This document shows, piece by piece, positions 13,299 to 22,421 of a stretch of 64,000 bases of DNA. Below the pieces are notes generated by a model, which did no database searches, was not told the origin of the DNA, and saw nothing but the letters and a program-made list of their open reading frames with translations. Made by a program: the position numbers and the translations under genes. This stretch comes from Campylobacter sp. 19-13652. Lineage in GTDB: Bacteria > Campylobacterota > Campylobacteria > Campylobacterales > Campylobacteraceae. Position 1 is the stretch's first letter; each line of letters starts with the position of its first letter. Location: positions 1,674,001-1,738,000 of the forward strand of contig NZ_AP024713.1 in the NCBI RefSeq assembly GCF_019702925.1, in the 5' to 3' direction.

Positions 13299-14284
13299 GA
13301 TTTTCCGCCATTTAGCGTAACAAATTCATCGTAGCTAATCTGCTTTATAGCGCCATCTTTTACTAAAAGCCTAACCGCTCCACTAGGGTTAAAGCTCTGC
13401 TTCTTGCCGTCTGTTATTAAATTTACACCTCCATTGCCAGCCACGATTAGCTGCGTTTGACTTAAATCTATCACAAACTCTCTGCCAGCCGCTGCATCAT
13501 AGCTTTTTTTGCTCTTTGTTTTTAAATTTATAATGCCAACCCAAACCTTTTTTAGCGTCTTTAAGCTAGCTGTTTGCACCTTTTTAGGGCTATCTTGCAA
13601 GGCTTGAGTATCGCTTTTAGCTGGCACTATATCTTGGGTGTTAGGTGTGGCATCTTGAGTTTTATCCGCCGGCTCTTTTGCTTGAGCTTCTTGATTTTGT
13701 GCGCCCTCATCACTAGCACTTACTTTTTCTTGTGCTTCTTGAAGAGCTAAAGCCGAGCTATCATCAATACTTTGGCTTTGTATGCCCTCACCTGCACTTG
13801 GTTTTGGTTCCTCATTTGCCTCATTTAGATTGCGCTTAGCCTGCTCTACTTGCTCTAAATTTGGGCTAACGACTTGAGTTTTTTTCTCTTGCATATCTTG
13901 GATAAATTTATCAAGCCCTATATGCTCGCTGAAAAAATAAACAAAAATAGCCGCCACAAATATCAAAAACCCAAACCACATAAGCCCCCTTCCAGCAGGC
14001 TTTACATCACGCTCTGCACTATCTGTAAAAGGTGGAATTTTATCTATCGCACCGCAGCTTTTTACACCTTGAGAGTATGGCACTGCAGCAGCATACTCAG
14101 ACAGCCACTCGCTCATATCTACGTCAAACTCGCGAGTGATGATTTTAATGTGTCCGCAGACGTTATATTTTGCCAGTGCGTCGTAGTTTTTCTCCAGTAT
14201 CAAAGAGATAATCTGAGGCTCTATGTGTGTTTTTCTAGCGACCTCTTTAACGCCTAGTTCTCTTAAAGTTTCAAAATTATTCAT
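13292..14284 (-). CDS. RodZ-like bitopic membrane protein
   Basis: The 330-residue protein begins with a helix-turn-helix region (about 5-65, EVARKTHIEPQIISLILEK), has one membrane helix (about 102-122), a long low-complexity periplasmic linker rich in Ala, Gln, Glu and Ser (about 135-240), and a C-terminal beta-rich domain (about 240-325). HTH, helix, disordered linker and beta domain is the layout of RodZ, which links MreB to the peptidoglycan machinery. Orthology is inferred from layout, not from a strong motif. It overlaps its neighbours on both sides by 7-8 bp. Confidence 0.65.
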   Translation of the reverse strand: MNNFETLRELGVKEVARKTHIEPQIISLILEKNYDALAKYNVCGHIKIITREFDVDMSEWLSEYAAAVPYSQGVKSCGAIDKIPPFTDSAERDVKPAGRGLMWFGFLIFVAAIFVYFFSEHIGLDKFIQDMQEKKTQVVSPNLEQVEQAKRNLNEANEEPKPSAGEGIQSQSIDDSSALALQEAQEKVSASDEGAQNQEAQAKEPADKTQDATPNTQDIVPAKSDTQALQDSPKKVQTASLKTLKKVWVGIINLKTKSKKSYDAAAGREFVIDLSQTQLIVAGNGGVNLITDGKKQSFNPSGAVRLLVKDGAIKQISYDEFVTLNGGKSW

Positions 14285-14957
14285 TTACTATCCTATCACA
14301 TATTATTGCAAAAGCTGCACTTACATTTAACGAATCAAAGCCGTTTTTAAGCCGCACGCCGACTGTTTTATCACACTTTGCAATGACCTTAGCACTTAAC
14401 CCATCGCCCTCGCTTCCTAGCACTAAAGCTAGCTTTTTGTCGAATTTAACCAAAGAGACATTTTTGCCTCCAGCAGCTGTGGCATACAGGCTAAATCCTA
14501 CCTGCTTTAGCTCATTTAAAAGGCTTAATCCATCAGGCACTAAAGCAATAGGTAGCTCCAAAGCCGCGCCACTACTAGAGCGTAAAATTCCAGCCAGATT
14601 CGCACTTTTGCCAACTATTGCCAGCCCATCACAGCCTAACGCATAAGCGGTCCGCGAGATAGCGCCGATATTTCCGACATCGCTAAGCCCATAAAGCACA
14701 GCGATAAAATCTTTTTGCTTAAGCTCGTTAATATCACAAAACGAAACAGGCTCGATTTTAGCCAGCAATCCCTGATGATTTCCACCAGCCGCGAGTGCTT
14801 GGGCTTTTTTATTATCCACCCTGATTATCTTTGCACCCGTTTTTACTATCTCGTTAAATAGCGGCTTTTCTATATCTTTGGCAAGATAAACCTCGATTAT
14901 GCGCTTAAAATGGCGCTTTAAAACGTGTAAAAAAAGTTGTTTTCCATATATTATCAT
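14277..14957 (-). CDS. rlmB: TrmH/SpoU-family 23S rRNA 2'-O-methyltransferase
   Basis: The 226-residue protein has the N-terminal L30e-like substrate domain and a SPOUT domain carrying the family motifs GLSDVGNIGAISRTAYALG, then LVLGSEGDGLS and SLNVSAAFAI, which form the trefoil-knot SAM site. RlmB methylates G2251 of 23S rRNA; related RNA or tRNA targets cannot be excluded. Its end overlaps the start of the RodZ-like gene. Confidence 0.85.
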   Translation of the reverse strand: MIIYGKQLFLHVLKRHFKRIIEVYLAKDIEKPLFNEIVKTGAKIIRVDNKKAQALAAGGNHQGLLAKIEPVSFCDINELKQKDFIAVLYGLSDVGNIGAISRTAYALGCDGLAIVGKSANLAGILRSSSGAALELPIALVPDGLSLLNELKQVGFSLYATAAGGKNVSLVKFDKKLALVLGSEGDGLSAKVIAKCDKTVGVRLKNGFDSLNVSAAFAIICDRIVNE

Positions 14958-15026
14958 TAGGCGATGATAGCGAATTTTAAATGAAAATTTACTTATTTTT
15001 TCTCTATTTGGTGGGTTTTGCTCTGC

Positions 15027-15842
15027 TTATGTGGTTAATTCTGCATACACACTTTTTACACTTTTGCCAGTGAGTTTTGATAGGAGTTTTGCCTTTTGTT
15101 TTGGAGCAATATCGAGGCTTTTAATATCATCTATACTAATGCGTTCAGTGTTTTTAGCTAGCTCATTAGCGCCTAGCACTACGCACCATTCGCCATCGAT
15201 GTTTGCATTTTCTAGCTTATCTAAAACAGTTTGAGCGCTACCAAAAAATTTATTTTGGAATTTTTTGCTTATCTCTTTAATGGCAAATATCTCACGACTT
15301 GGGTCTATTTGAGCTATGTTAGAAATTAGTGGCACTATCCTACGTGGGCTTTCATAGATTATGGCTGGATAGGGCTGATTTAGCGCATTTTGCAGAGCCT
15401 CTTTTCTCTGGGTGCCTGTATTTGGCAAAAATCCCAAAAAGACAAATTCTTTCTCGCAAAAACCGCTTGACACAAGGGCTATTAATGCCGCGTTTGCCCC
15501 TGCTAGAACTTCAAATTCTATGCCGTTTTTAAGCGCATATTTAACAAGCCCCGCCCCTGGGTCTGAGATACCAGGCATGCCAGCATCGCTTAGATAGGCT
15601 ACATTTTTATCAAAAAAGCTAGGCGTTAAATTTGATACAAACTCAGCCTCATTATGGCTGTGGACGCTTATAAATTTATCTATATTTATTCTAGCATCAA
15701 AGCGCTGGTTTAAAAGTGTGATTAGAGATTTGCTTATTCTAGTGTCTTCGCAAAGTATGACGCTACACTCCTTTAGCGTGCTTAATGCACGCAAGGAGAT
15801 GTCGGCTAAGTTGCCTATAGGCGTGGGGATAAAATAGAGCAA
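15027..15842 (-). CDS. rsmI: 16S rRNA (cytidine-2'-O)-methyltransferase
   Basis: RsmI 2'-O-methylates C1402 in the decoding centre of 16S rRNA. The 271-residue protein starts with FIPTPIGNLADISLRAL, has CEDTRISK, and the tetrapyrrole-methylase-like SDAGMPGISDPG loop and YESPRR motif. It begins directly where rpmE ends on the minus strand, so the two form one unit. Confidence 0.95.
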   Translation of the reverse strand: MLYFIPTPIGNLADISLRALSTLKECSVILCEDTRISKSLITLLNQRFDARINIDKFISVHSHNEAEFVSNLTPSFFDKNVAYLSDAGMPGISDPGAGLVKYALKNGIEFEVLAGANAALIALVSSGFCEKEFVFLGFLPNTGTQRKEALQNALNQPYPAIIYESPRRIVPLISNIAQIDPSREIFAIKEISKKFQNKFFGSAQTVLDKLENANIDGEWCVVLGANELAKNTERISIDDIKSLDIAPKQKAKLLSKLTGKSVKSVYAELTT

Positions 15843-16043
15843 TTATTTAAGTGCGTATTTTTTCTTAAATTTCTCTACGCGTCCTGCGCTATCTACTATC
15901 TTTTCGCTACCAGTAAAAAATGGGTGGCAAGCTGAGCAGATGTCTACTCTAATCTCTGCTTTATTTGACTTAGTTTTAAAGGTATTTCCGCAAGCACAAG
16001 TTACAGTTGCCTCTACGTATTCTGGGTGTATCTCTTTTTTCAT
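15843..16043 (-). CDS. rpmE: 50S ribosomal protein L31 (zinc-binding type)
   Basis: The 66-residue protein has the L31 signature with CACG near residue 15 and [10 protein letters not shown] near residue 37, giving four metal-binding Cys, so it is the zinc-holding form. It lies downstream of a strong promoter and is followed without a gap by rsmI. Confidence 0.97.
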   Translation of the reverse strand: MKKEIHPEYVEATVTCACGNTFKTKSNKAEIRVDICSACHPFFTGSEKIVDSAGRVEKFKKKYALK

Positions 16044-16074
16044 CGCTTTTCCTTAGAGAGTTTATAAAGCCGTG

Positions 16075-16103
16075 ATTATACTAAAATAAACTTAAAAAAT
16101 CAA
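16075..16103 (-). promoter_or_regulatory. sigma70-type promoter of rpmE-rsmI
   Basis: On the minus strand TTGATT (16103-16098) and TATAAT (16080-16075) are separated by exactly 17 bp, about 30 bp before the rpmE start. It sits in the 62-bp gap after rsmE, so rpmE has its own promoter. Confidence 0.7.
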
Positions 16104-16105
16104 GC

Positions 16106-16759
16106 CTAGGCTAAACTTTTCGCCGCAAGCGCTATCGCAGCGGTTTCAGAGCGCAATATACTAATCGTATTAAGCGAATATTTTTGCCTAACTAGCTCAC
16201 GCTCTCTTTGGCTAAAACCACCCTCCGCACCAACGACTATAAAGCCTCCAGCATGCGCCCCCAAAGCCTCGCCGCCAAAGTCAAGCAGTGCCACATTCTC
16301 GTGCGAAGCGATAAATTTATCAAGGCTTTCATAAAGCTCAAAACTCATCAAATATTCGCGCCCACACTGCTGGCTTGAGAGCGCGCAAATACGCTCAAGC
16401 TTATCAAAATCAAGGCGGAAGTTTTTCTGCGAATAATCGCAATAAATAAAGCTTATGCGCTCCACGCCAAGCTCATTAAGCGCAGGCAGAGCCTTTTGTA
16501 CGCTCTTTGGGTCAATCACCGCCCACGCTAGGCAAAATCCGCTCTTAATCACAGGCTTTTGCGATGTAAAAACAAGCTCAGCAAAGCCATCTCGCCTACT
16601 AAGCTGCCTAATCTCGTAAATATAGACGCACTCGTCTTTTAAATTTCTCATCTCAAGCCGCTCAGACTCACGCATCCTACGAGCTTTTATATGCGATAGC
16701 ATATCCGCATCAAAGCCCACTCTCTCATCGCCCGCGCACTCGTGGTACATAAATTTCAC
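16106..16759 (-). CDS. rsmE: 16S rRNA (uracil-N3)-methyltransferase
   Basis: RsmE methylates U1498 of 16S rRNA. The 217-residue protein has the N-terminal PUA-like region, ISFIYCDYSQ, the GPEGG-type SAM motif in the form VGAEGGFS, and the C-terminal SILRSETAAIALA with the conserved LRxETA. It is slightly shorter than the common length of about 240 but complete in motifs. Confidence 0.92.
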   Translation of the reverse strand: MKFMYHECAGDERVGFDADMLSHIKARRMRESERLEMRNLKDECVYIYEIRQLSRRDGFAELVFTSQKPVIKSGFCLAWAVIDPKSVQKALPALNELGVERISFIYCDYSQKNFRLDFDKLERICALSSQQCGREYLMSFELYESLDKFIASHENVALLDFGGEALGAHAGGFIVVGAEGGFSQRERELVRQKYSLNTISILRSETAAIALAAKSLA

Positions 16760-16761
16760 GC

Positions 16762-17166
16762 CTAGGCCTTTGAGGCTATTAGGATTAAAGCTATGTCTAA
16801 AATCCCTTTTATTAGCGCAAATTTTCTAAATTTATCCCGCTCGCCTAGCCTTAAATAGCGCTTTAGCCTAGCATATCCAGCCGCGCTTGAGCCAATAAGC
16901 AGCACAGCTACTAGCACCATAACCGCGCTTTTATGGCTTAGCCTAAACTCAAACGCCGCCAGCATAATAATGCCTGTAAAAATAGAACATGCGATGATAG
17001 TGTGATAAAGTGGCAGGTAGTAGCGCACATAAAGTGAGTAGTTGCGCGCCCTGTACGCTAGCTGCGTGATCACTAGATAAAGCACCGCACAGCCTAGCAT
17101 AGCATGCGCAAAGCCCACGTGATAAGGCAAAGTGTATGTGTAAAGCGGGACTAAATGCTCGCTCAT
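16762..17166 (-). CDS. conserved four-helix membrane protein
   Basis: The 134-residue protein has four predicted membrane helices (about 17-36, 50-70, 76-97 and 112-132) with short basic loops. It is 2 bp upstream of rsmE on the same strand. By position it equals the C. jejuni gene remembered as Cj0157c, the last gene before the insertion in this genome. No function is known. Confidence 0.75.
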   Translation of the reverse strand: MSEHLVPLYTYTLPYHVGFAHAMLGCAVLYLVITQLAYRARNYSLYVRYYLPLYHTIIACSIFTGIIMLAAFEFRLSHKSAVMVLVAVLLIGSSAAGYARLKRYLRLGERDKFRKFALIKGILDIALILIASKA

Positions 17167-17419
17167 TTGCTCTCCTTTAGTTTAAAACGAGATTGTAGCA
17201 GATTTTGTTTAAAATTTAAATTTATGGGGGCTTTTGGGGTGAGATTTGGCAGGACTTTAATTTGTTTTAAGGGGTTTTACCAGCTTTGTCCTGGACGATG
17301 AGATGGCACACTAGCGTAAATTTAAAACAGCTGGGTGTGGCTGGTTTTTGGCTGACTATTTTTAGGGCTTGCTGGTTTTGCTAGCCCCAGGTGCTTAGAT
17401 TGAGATTAAAAGCAATCTT
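17167..17419. other. intergenic boundary of the inserted segment
   Basis: No gene is seen. It contains AAATTTAAATTTA next to the start of the upstream membrane-protein gene and the left edge of the 915-bp direct repeat at 17352. Nine bases just outside the repeat (17341-17349) also match the second copy before similarity stops. Confidence 0.6.
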
Positions 17420-18266
17420 TTATAAATTGCAAGCCTGAGAAATTCCAAGCTTGCATGCCTTTTGTTTGTATTCTTTGGCTTTTAAGAGATTTCTTTCTTG
17501 CTCAAAGGCAATGCCTAGATTATAGCAAGCCTCTTTAATATCATTATCACAAGCTAAGCTGTATAGATATTTTGTCTCTGCCATATCTTGCCTAACTCCC
17601 TCGCCGTCATAATAAAGAAGCCCTAAATTATAGCAAGAAATATAATTTGGCTCCTTTTCATTATCGCAAGCTAGCTTATAATATCTAGCTGCTTCTTTTC
17701 TGCTTTGTTTAAAGCCATCTTTTCCATAGTCATAAGTAACACCTGTATTGTAGCAGGCAAATGAAGCAAAACCTTCATTTGGAGCTAAATCGCAAGCTTT
17801 TTTATAAAATTTAGCCATTTTTCATCATCTTGCTTTACTACTTTGCCGTTTTGATAAATCCCTGCTACAAAGCCACATCCCACAGCTCTATAAGTTTTTG
17901 AAGCCTTTTCGTCATCACAAAGCTTGCTAGCTAGCTCAAAAGCTTTTTTGTAATCTTCTGCATCATAAGCATCAACTATTTCCAATAATTTTGGCGAAAA
18001 CGAATTTTCAGCCAAAGCAAAACCAGCCACAAGGGCAAACAAAACTAACTTTTTCATTTTTATCCTTTGGGTTAAATTTAAAGCTAATGAGTTTGCGATT
18101 ATTCTATCTTGCCCTGCTTAGAAATTGCTTAATGGATGGTAAATATAAAAGGCTAGAAGCTGGATTATTTTATTAAAAAGTAAGGTTGCTCCAAGGGTCA
18201 GCCCTGCCGTTATGGCAGGAGCTGGCTAGCGATAATTAGCCCCTTTGTTAGAATGGGCTTAAATTT
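17352..18266. repeat. 915-bp direct repeat, copy 1
   Basis: Reading both stretches line by line shows identity between 17352-18266 and 24121-25035 (constant offset 6769), in the same orientation. The unit carries the whole Sel1-repeat pseudogene with its promoter region and a small CTGCC/GGCAG hairpin. Both copies are followed at 40-50 bp by a family A structured element. No transposase or terminal inverted repeat is present, so this is a duplication rather than an insertion sequence. Confidence 0.95.
17420..18057 (-). pseudogene. frameshifted Sel1-repeat (TPR-like) secreted protein, copy 1
   Basis: Two overlapping frames together encode one protein. The first (17785-18057, 90 residues) gives a signal peptide and the start of a helical repeat domain; the second (17420-17818, 132 residues) gives three or four Sel1 repeats with the ACYNLG and YYKLACD patterns and paired cysteines, like the Helicobacter cysteine-rich proteins and related Campylobacter proteins. 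The break is at a run of five A at about 17817-17821: a -1 shift (or one extra A) would restore a single 210-residue product. The second frame has its own ATG at the break, so reinitiation is possible. The second copy carries the same break. Confidence 0.8.
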
Positions 18267-18299
18267 AAAAGAGTGTAAGAAATCAAAAAATAACTCCAA

Positions 18300-18424
18300 A
18301 AATGCGAAGTATTTTCGTCTTAGACAAAGGCGGTTTTTAAATTTACGACGGGAGCATACTGATAGTATGTGACCGAGTAAATTTAAAAACCAACGCAGTA
18401 TAAGGCGAAAAGACGAGCTGGCTT
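18300..18424 (-). repeat. family A structured element A1 (after pdxT)
   Basis: Read on the minus strand from the pdxT stop it starts AGCTCGTCTTTTCG and ends CGAAAATACTTCGCAT. Inside is a perfect 15-bp stem (18332-18346 with 18377-18391) enclosing a small hairpin built on CATACT/AGTATG. The outer arms GTCTTTTCG and CGAAAATAC pair with one mismatch. See elements A2 to A6 for the same design with different stem sequences. It may act as a 3'-end or terminator structure of the pdxST transcript. Confidence 0.8.
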
Positions 18425-19273
18425 TCACCCCAGAGAAAGACTTTCTAAAAAATACCTATGCACTCGCTCATCTCTTGTTAATTCTGGGTGATATGACGTG
18501 GCTAGCATATTATCCTGCCTAACAGCCACGATACGCTCATTCACAACAGATAGCACCTGCACGCCCTCGCCCACATCGGCAAAAACAGGCGCACGCACAA
18601 AGACCATCGGCACGCTTCCCACGCCCTTAAACTCGCTCACACAGGTAAAGCTACCCAGCTGGCGTCCGTAGGCGTTTCGCTGCACGCTTGCCTCAAGCAA
18701 GCCAAAATGCACCGTGCTATCCCCCACAAGTCGCCCTGCTAGCAGTATCGCTCCAGCACACGTCCCAAACGCCCCCACGCCGCCTTTAATCATCTCACGA
18801 AGCGGCTCAAAAAGCCCCAGCTCACGCAAAAGCTTGCCCATAGTCGTGCTCTCCCCACCTGGGAAAATGAGTGCGTCAAAGCCGCCTTTTAGGTCGCTTT
18901 GCTGGCGGATCTGGCGTATATCAAGCCGCCCTTTAAATTTATCCGCCCCTGTGGCGGGGTCTTGGACGGCTGGGGCTGGCTCATTAGAGCTTTGAGAGAG
19001 CGGGCTTGGGCGGCTAGGGTCGTTAAAGGCTGGGGCGCTTGGGCTTTGGCTTGACTGGCTTAAATTTAAACCAGCCAAATCAGCACTGCGTGGGCGTTTT
19101 GAAGGGCTAGATTTTTGAAGACTCGCCCCATCATCAAAGCTATCAAATTTAAACCCAGCAGGAGAGAGCGTAGATGATAGCCCCACACGCTCGGCTCTGC
19201 CGTCAATACGCTCTAGCATAGCGATATGCTCGGCAAAGCTGCCCTGCACCGCTAGCACGCCCACTTTTATCAT
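18425..19273 (-). CDS. pdxT: PLP synthase glutaminase subunit with a large insertion
   Basis: PdxT releases ammonia from glutamine and passes it to PdxS for pyridoxal 5'-phosphate synthesis. The catalytic set is present: FPGGEST (138-143), nucleophile Cys172 in GTCAG, and His262/Glu264 in SYHPEL. The protein is 282 residues, about 90 more than usual. The excess is a Ser/Pro/Gln-rich low-complexity block at about residues 31-120, between the first strand region and the glutaminase core, with no similarity to PdxT relatives. The insertion is in frame. Its start overlaps the pdxS stop (TAATG). Activity with the insertion is likely but unproven. Confidence 0.9.
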   Translation of the reverse strand: MIKVGVLAVQGSFAEHIAMLERIDGRAERVGLSSTLSPAGFKFDSFDDGASLQKSSPSKRPRSADLAGLNLSQSSQSPSAPAFNDPSRPSPLSQSSNEPAPAVQDPATGADKFKGRLDIRQIRQQSDLKGGFDALIFPGGESTTMGKLLRELGLFEPLREMIKGGVGAFGTCAGAILLAGRLVGDSTVHFGLLEASVQRNAYGRQLGSFTCVSEFKGVGSVPMVFVRAPVFADVGEGVQVLSVVNERIVAVRQDNMLATSYHPELTRDERVHRYFLESLSLG

Positions 19274-20145
19274 TACTTGCCTCGCTCCGCCATTAAAAGC
19301 TTAATCTCATCTTCATTTATGCCCACCATCGCTTCGCCAAGATCCGCGCTAATCTCAGCTAGCACAGCTGGGTCGTTAAAATTCGTTACCGCCTGCACTA
19401 TCGCACGCGCACGCTTGACTGGGTCGCCCGATTTAAATATGCCGCTTCCCACAAACACGCCCTCAGCCCCCAGCTGCATCATCAGCGCCGCATCAGCAGG
19501 CGTCGCCACGCCACCAGCGGCGAAATTTACCACCGGCAAGCGTCCGTTTTTATGCACATATTCTAGCAGGGAATACGGCACGGCTAGGCTCTTTGCCTCG
19601 TGATACAGCTCGTCCTCGCTCATCGCCTGCACACGCCGTATTGCCGACATCATCGCACGCATATGACGCACCGCCTGCACCACATCACCCGTGCCTGGCT
19701 CGCCCTTTGTGCGGATCATCGACGCACCTTCGTTTATTCGTCTTAGCGCTTCGCCCAGATCCTTTGCGCCGCAGACAAAAGGCACGCTAAACTCACGCTT
19801 GTTAATGTGAAAAACGTCATCAGCTGGGCTTAAAACCTCGCTCTCATCGATATAATCAATCTCAATGGCCTGCAAAATCTGAGCCTCGACAAAATGCCCT
19901 ATGCGTGCCTTTGCCATCACTGGTATACTCACCGCAGCCTGAATGCTCTTTATCATCGCTGGGTCGCTCATCCTAGCCACGCCGCCAGCTGCTCGTATGT
20001 CGGCTGGGATTTTCTCTAGTGCCATTACCGCCACAGCCCCTGCGGCTTCGGCTATGCGGGCTTGTTCTGGCGTGGTTACGTCCATTATCACGCCACCTTT
20101 TAGCATTTGCGCTAGGTTTGCGTTTAGCTCAAATCTATCTTGCAT
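19273..20145 (-). CDS. pdxS: pyridoxal 5'-phosphate synthase subunit
   Basis: PdxS builds pyridoxal 5'-phosphate from ribose 5-phosphate, glyceraldehyde 3-phosphate and ammonia. The (beta/alpha)8 barrel protein is about 290 residues with [34 protein letters not shown], the lysine-bearing [13 protein letters not shown], and [19 protein letters not shown] choose the ATG at 20145, which has GGAG six bases upstream; a TTG at 20157 would add four residues. It is coupled to pdxT. This deoxyxylulose-independent route differs from the PdxA/PdxJ route found in many Campylobacter, so the pair is probably acquired. Confidence 0.96.
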   Translation of the reverse strand: MQDRFELNANLAQMLKGGVIMDVTTPEQARIAEAAGAVAVMALEKIPADIRAAGGVARMSDPAMIKSIQAAVSIPVMAKARIGHFVEAQILQAIEIDYIDESEVLSPADDVFHINKREFSVPFVCGAKDLGEALRRINEGASMIRTKGEPGTGDVVQAVRHMRAMMSAIRRVQAMSEDELYHEAKSLAVPYSLLEYVHKNGRLPVVNFAAGGVATPADAALMMQLGAEGVFVGSGIFKSGDPVKRARAIVQAVTNFNDPAVLAEISADLGEAMVGINEDEIKLLMAERGK

Positions 20146-20266
20146 TACTCGCTCCAAATTTAAATTTAAAAGGCTGATTATAGCGTATTTTGCTTAATCT
20201 CTAAGCTTTTTTATGAACTTAAAATGCACTTTTTGTTAGAATTTAAAAAATCAAAAAAGGCAAGTG

Positions 20267-21436
20267 ATGAATAATTTTAAATTTATGCAAAACCAGATAA
20301 AAATCTGGCAAAACGAAGGATTAATCGACGAAAATCTAGCCGCCAAGCTAAAATCAAGATACGAAAGCCCTAGCAGGCTCTATCTTGCCGTGCGCATTAT
20401 CGCTTCGCTTTTTGCCTTTGGGGCGGCACTGCTTTTTATCGCTCACAACTGGGACGAAATGGCGCTTTTAGCCCGCTTTGGCGTGGTGCTAGCCGTGCTT
20501 GCTGGGGTGCAGGGCGTGGGGCTATTTTGTCTGCGTCGTGAGCAGATTTTGCTCGCTAGGGCGTGGCTATTTTTGGCAAATCTGCTCTTTGGGGCGGCGC
20601 TTACTCTTGTCGCGCAGATTTTTAATTTGGGCGAGCATATGAGCGATGGCGTGCTGGTTTGGGCGGTGGCACCGCTTGCTTTTGGGGCGATCTTTGGCTG
20701 GACGGAGCAGGTGGCGCTCTCGCTCGTGCTTGCTGGGGTGTATATGGGTATGGAATTTATGATTTATGACTCATTTTCACCCGCTTGGAGCGTATTTTTA
20801 GCGGTGGGAGCATTTTGGTATTTTAAAGGGCGTAGCGGCTGGCTTGGGGCTTTTGTGGGGGCTTTTTTAAATTTTATTTTTGCGCTTTATAGCTATCACA
20901 CCTTTGGCGATTTGACGCAGGCTACGCTGCTTTATCTGGCTGCTAGCCTCTTTTTAGCGCTTGTTTTTTATGGCTCGGCGATAGGGCAGGTGAGTGCGAT
21001 TGTAGGCACATTCGTGGCGTTTTTGTGGCAATTTTTTGCCTCTTTTGATAATTATGCACTCTTTAATAACGTGGGCAAAGAGCCGTTTTGGTGGGCTATT
21101 TTGTTGGTGCTTTGTGCGGCCAGTGTGGCAATAGCTCTTAAAAAGCGGCGGTGGATTTTGGGCGCAAGTGCGCTTTATCTTTTAGCGCTTGGTTTTGGGG
21201 CTAGCCGCTGGCTTAGTCCGCTTGCAATTGGCGGCATAAATATCTTGCTTTTTGTGCTAATTGGCTTAAAAGCGATAATGACTAAGGGCAAGCTAAATAT
21301 CTATCTGGGGGCTAAGCTAATCTTAGCTGTGGCGGTTAGCGAATACCTCACGCTGCGATATGGCTACCTTGGCACAAGCTTAATATTTTTAGCGGTGGCC
21401 GGGGCTGTTTTGGTGCTTTTTAGGAGGGCAAAATGA
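20267..21436 (+). CDS. DUF2157 multi-pass membrane protein
   Basis: The protein of about 389 residues has a soluble N-terminal region (about 1-40) followed by roughly ten membrane helices, and matches the DUF2157 type with LYLAVRIIASLFAFGAALLF then IAHNWDE. It overlaps the next gene, a GDYXXLXY-domain protein, by 4 bp; these two families are commonly paired and of unknown function. ATG 20267 is preferred over GTG 20264 because of AAAAAGG six bases upstream. The pair is divergent from pdxST with about 120 bp between. Confidence 0.82.
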   Translation: MNNFKFMQNQIKIWQNEGLIDENLAAKLKSRYESPSRLYLAVRIIASLFAFGAALLFIAHNWDEMALLARFGVVLAVLAGVQGVGLFCLRREQILLARAWLFLANLLFGAALTLVAQIFNLGEHMSDGVLVWAVAPLAFGAIFGWTEQVALSLVLAGVYMGMEFMIYDSFSPAWSVFLAVGAFWYFKGRSGWLGAFVGAFLNFIFALYSYHTFGDLTQATLLYLAASLFLALVFYGSAIGQVSAIVGTFVAFLWQFFASFDNYALFNNVGKEPFWWAILLVLCAASVAIALKKRRWILGASALYLLALGFGASRWLSPLAIGGINILLFVLIGLKAIMTKGKLNIYLGAKLILAVAVSEYLTLRYGYLGTSLIFLAVAGAVLVLFRRAK

Positions 21437-21954
21437 GAGCTTTTAAAATTTGTCTAGCGCTTTGCGTGCTTGAGATTTTAGTGCTTCTTGGGATGTATGC
21501 TATCTCAGCTATGCCGCTTATTTTTGGGCGAGAAATTACCATCATCGCCCGTCCAGTAGATCCCAGAGATCTTTTGCGGGGAAATTACGTAAGGCTTGGC
21601 TATGATAATTTGCTTTCTAAAGAGCAAATTGCCGCTGGGACAAAAATTTATGCCCCGCTTGTGCCAGATAATAGGGCTGGGGCAAACGGCTATAAATTTG
21701 AAAGCATTACGACGCAAAAGCCTGGTTCTGGGCTGTTTTTAAGTGGCGAAATGGGGGCATTTTCAAAGCCAATTTTTGGCATTGAGGCGTTTTTTGTGCC
21801 GGTAAAAAAGGCAAAGGAGCTTGAGCGCGAGCTAGCAAGTGTCGGTGCTTTGGTAACGCTTGGGGTGAGCGAGAGCGGCAAGGCCAGGATAAAAAGCGTA
21901 AGCGCACTTGATAAAGGCGTAAAGCCCGCACTAAGCAAAGCCCCAAAGGAGTAA
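21433..21954 (+). CDS. GDYXXLXY-domain protein
   Basis: The 173-residue protein has one N-terminal membrane helix (about 8-27) and a periplasmic domain with the family hallmark in the form LRGNYVRLGYD (about residues 48-58), preceded by the usual ARPVDPRD. The partner gene upstream encodes DUF2157. The biochemical role of the pair is unknown; a membrane-associated housekeeping or stress role has not been shown. Confidence 0.85.
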   Translation: MRAFKICLALCVLEILVLLGMYAISAMPLIFGREITIIARPVDPRDLLRGNYVRLGYDNLLSKEQIAAGTKIYAPLVPDNRAGANGYKFESITTQKPGSGLFLSGEMGAFSKPIFGIEAFFVPVKKAKELERELASVGALVTLGVSESGKARIKSVSALDKGVKPALSKAPKE

Positions 21955-22421
21955 GGATAGCGATAATATAGCCGTGCAAATTTGTTGGTTTAAATTTCTA
22001 AGTCATTTAGCCTTTAGCATTAGGGGAGCAAAAACCTAGATAATAGCAAGGCTTAGATAAGTATTCCTAGCCTGCACCACTAGCCGCTGGGCAAGCTTTA
22101 GCATAGTTTAGCTTGCCCCCAAAGCTAGAGCTTTAGCATATTGCAAGCTATTTTAGTGCCGATTTTCCAGCGCGTTCAGCCTTTGCCGTTAGGGACTTGC
22201 CAAAGGGCGTAAAGGTCGAAATCGAGATGATAGCAAGGCTAAAGTAGGCTAAATTTAGGGTAAGCTACTTTTTGGGCTTGCCAACACACTAAAAACTCAC
22301 TCTAAATTTATCCCAAAAGCCAACTTATAAATTTAGCCCTATCATTATGCTAGCTTCAGCGTGATAGGAGGTACTACCATAAAAAAAGACTTTTTAAAAA
22401 GCACCTTGTGGTAAATTTAAT
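21955..22421. other. hairpin-rich intergenic region
   Basis: No gene is seen. It holds a strong hairpin with a 9-bp stem GGGCAAGCT/AGCTTGCCC (22089-22118), followed by AAAGCT/AGCTTT (22121-22134). The neighbouring genes converge here (plus-strand GDYXXLXY gene, minus-strand hydrolase), so the hairpins may serve as terminators. The hairpin style recalls family B elements, but the conserved family B end blocks are missing. Confidence 0.55.
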
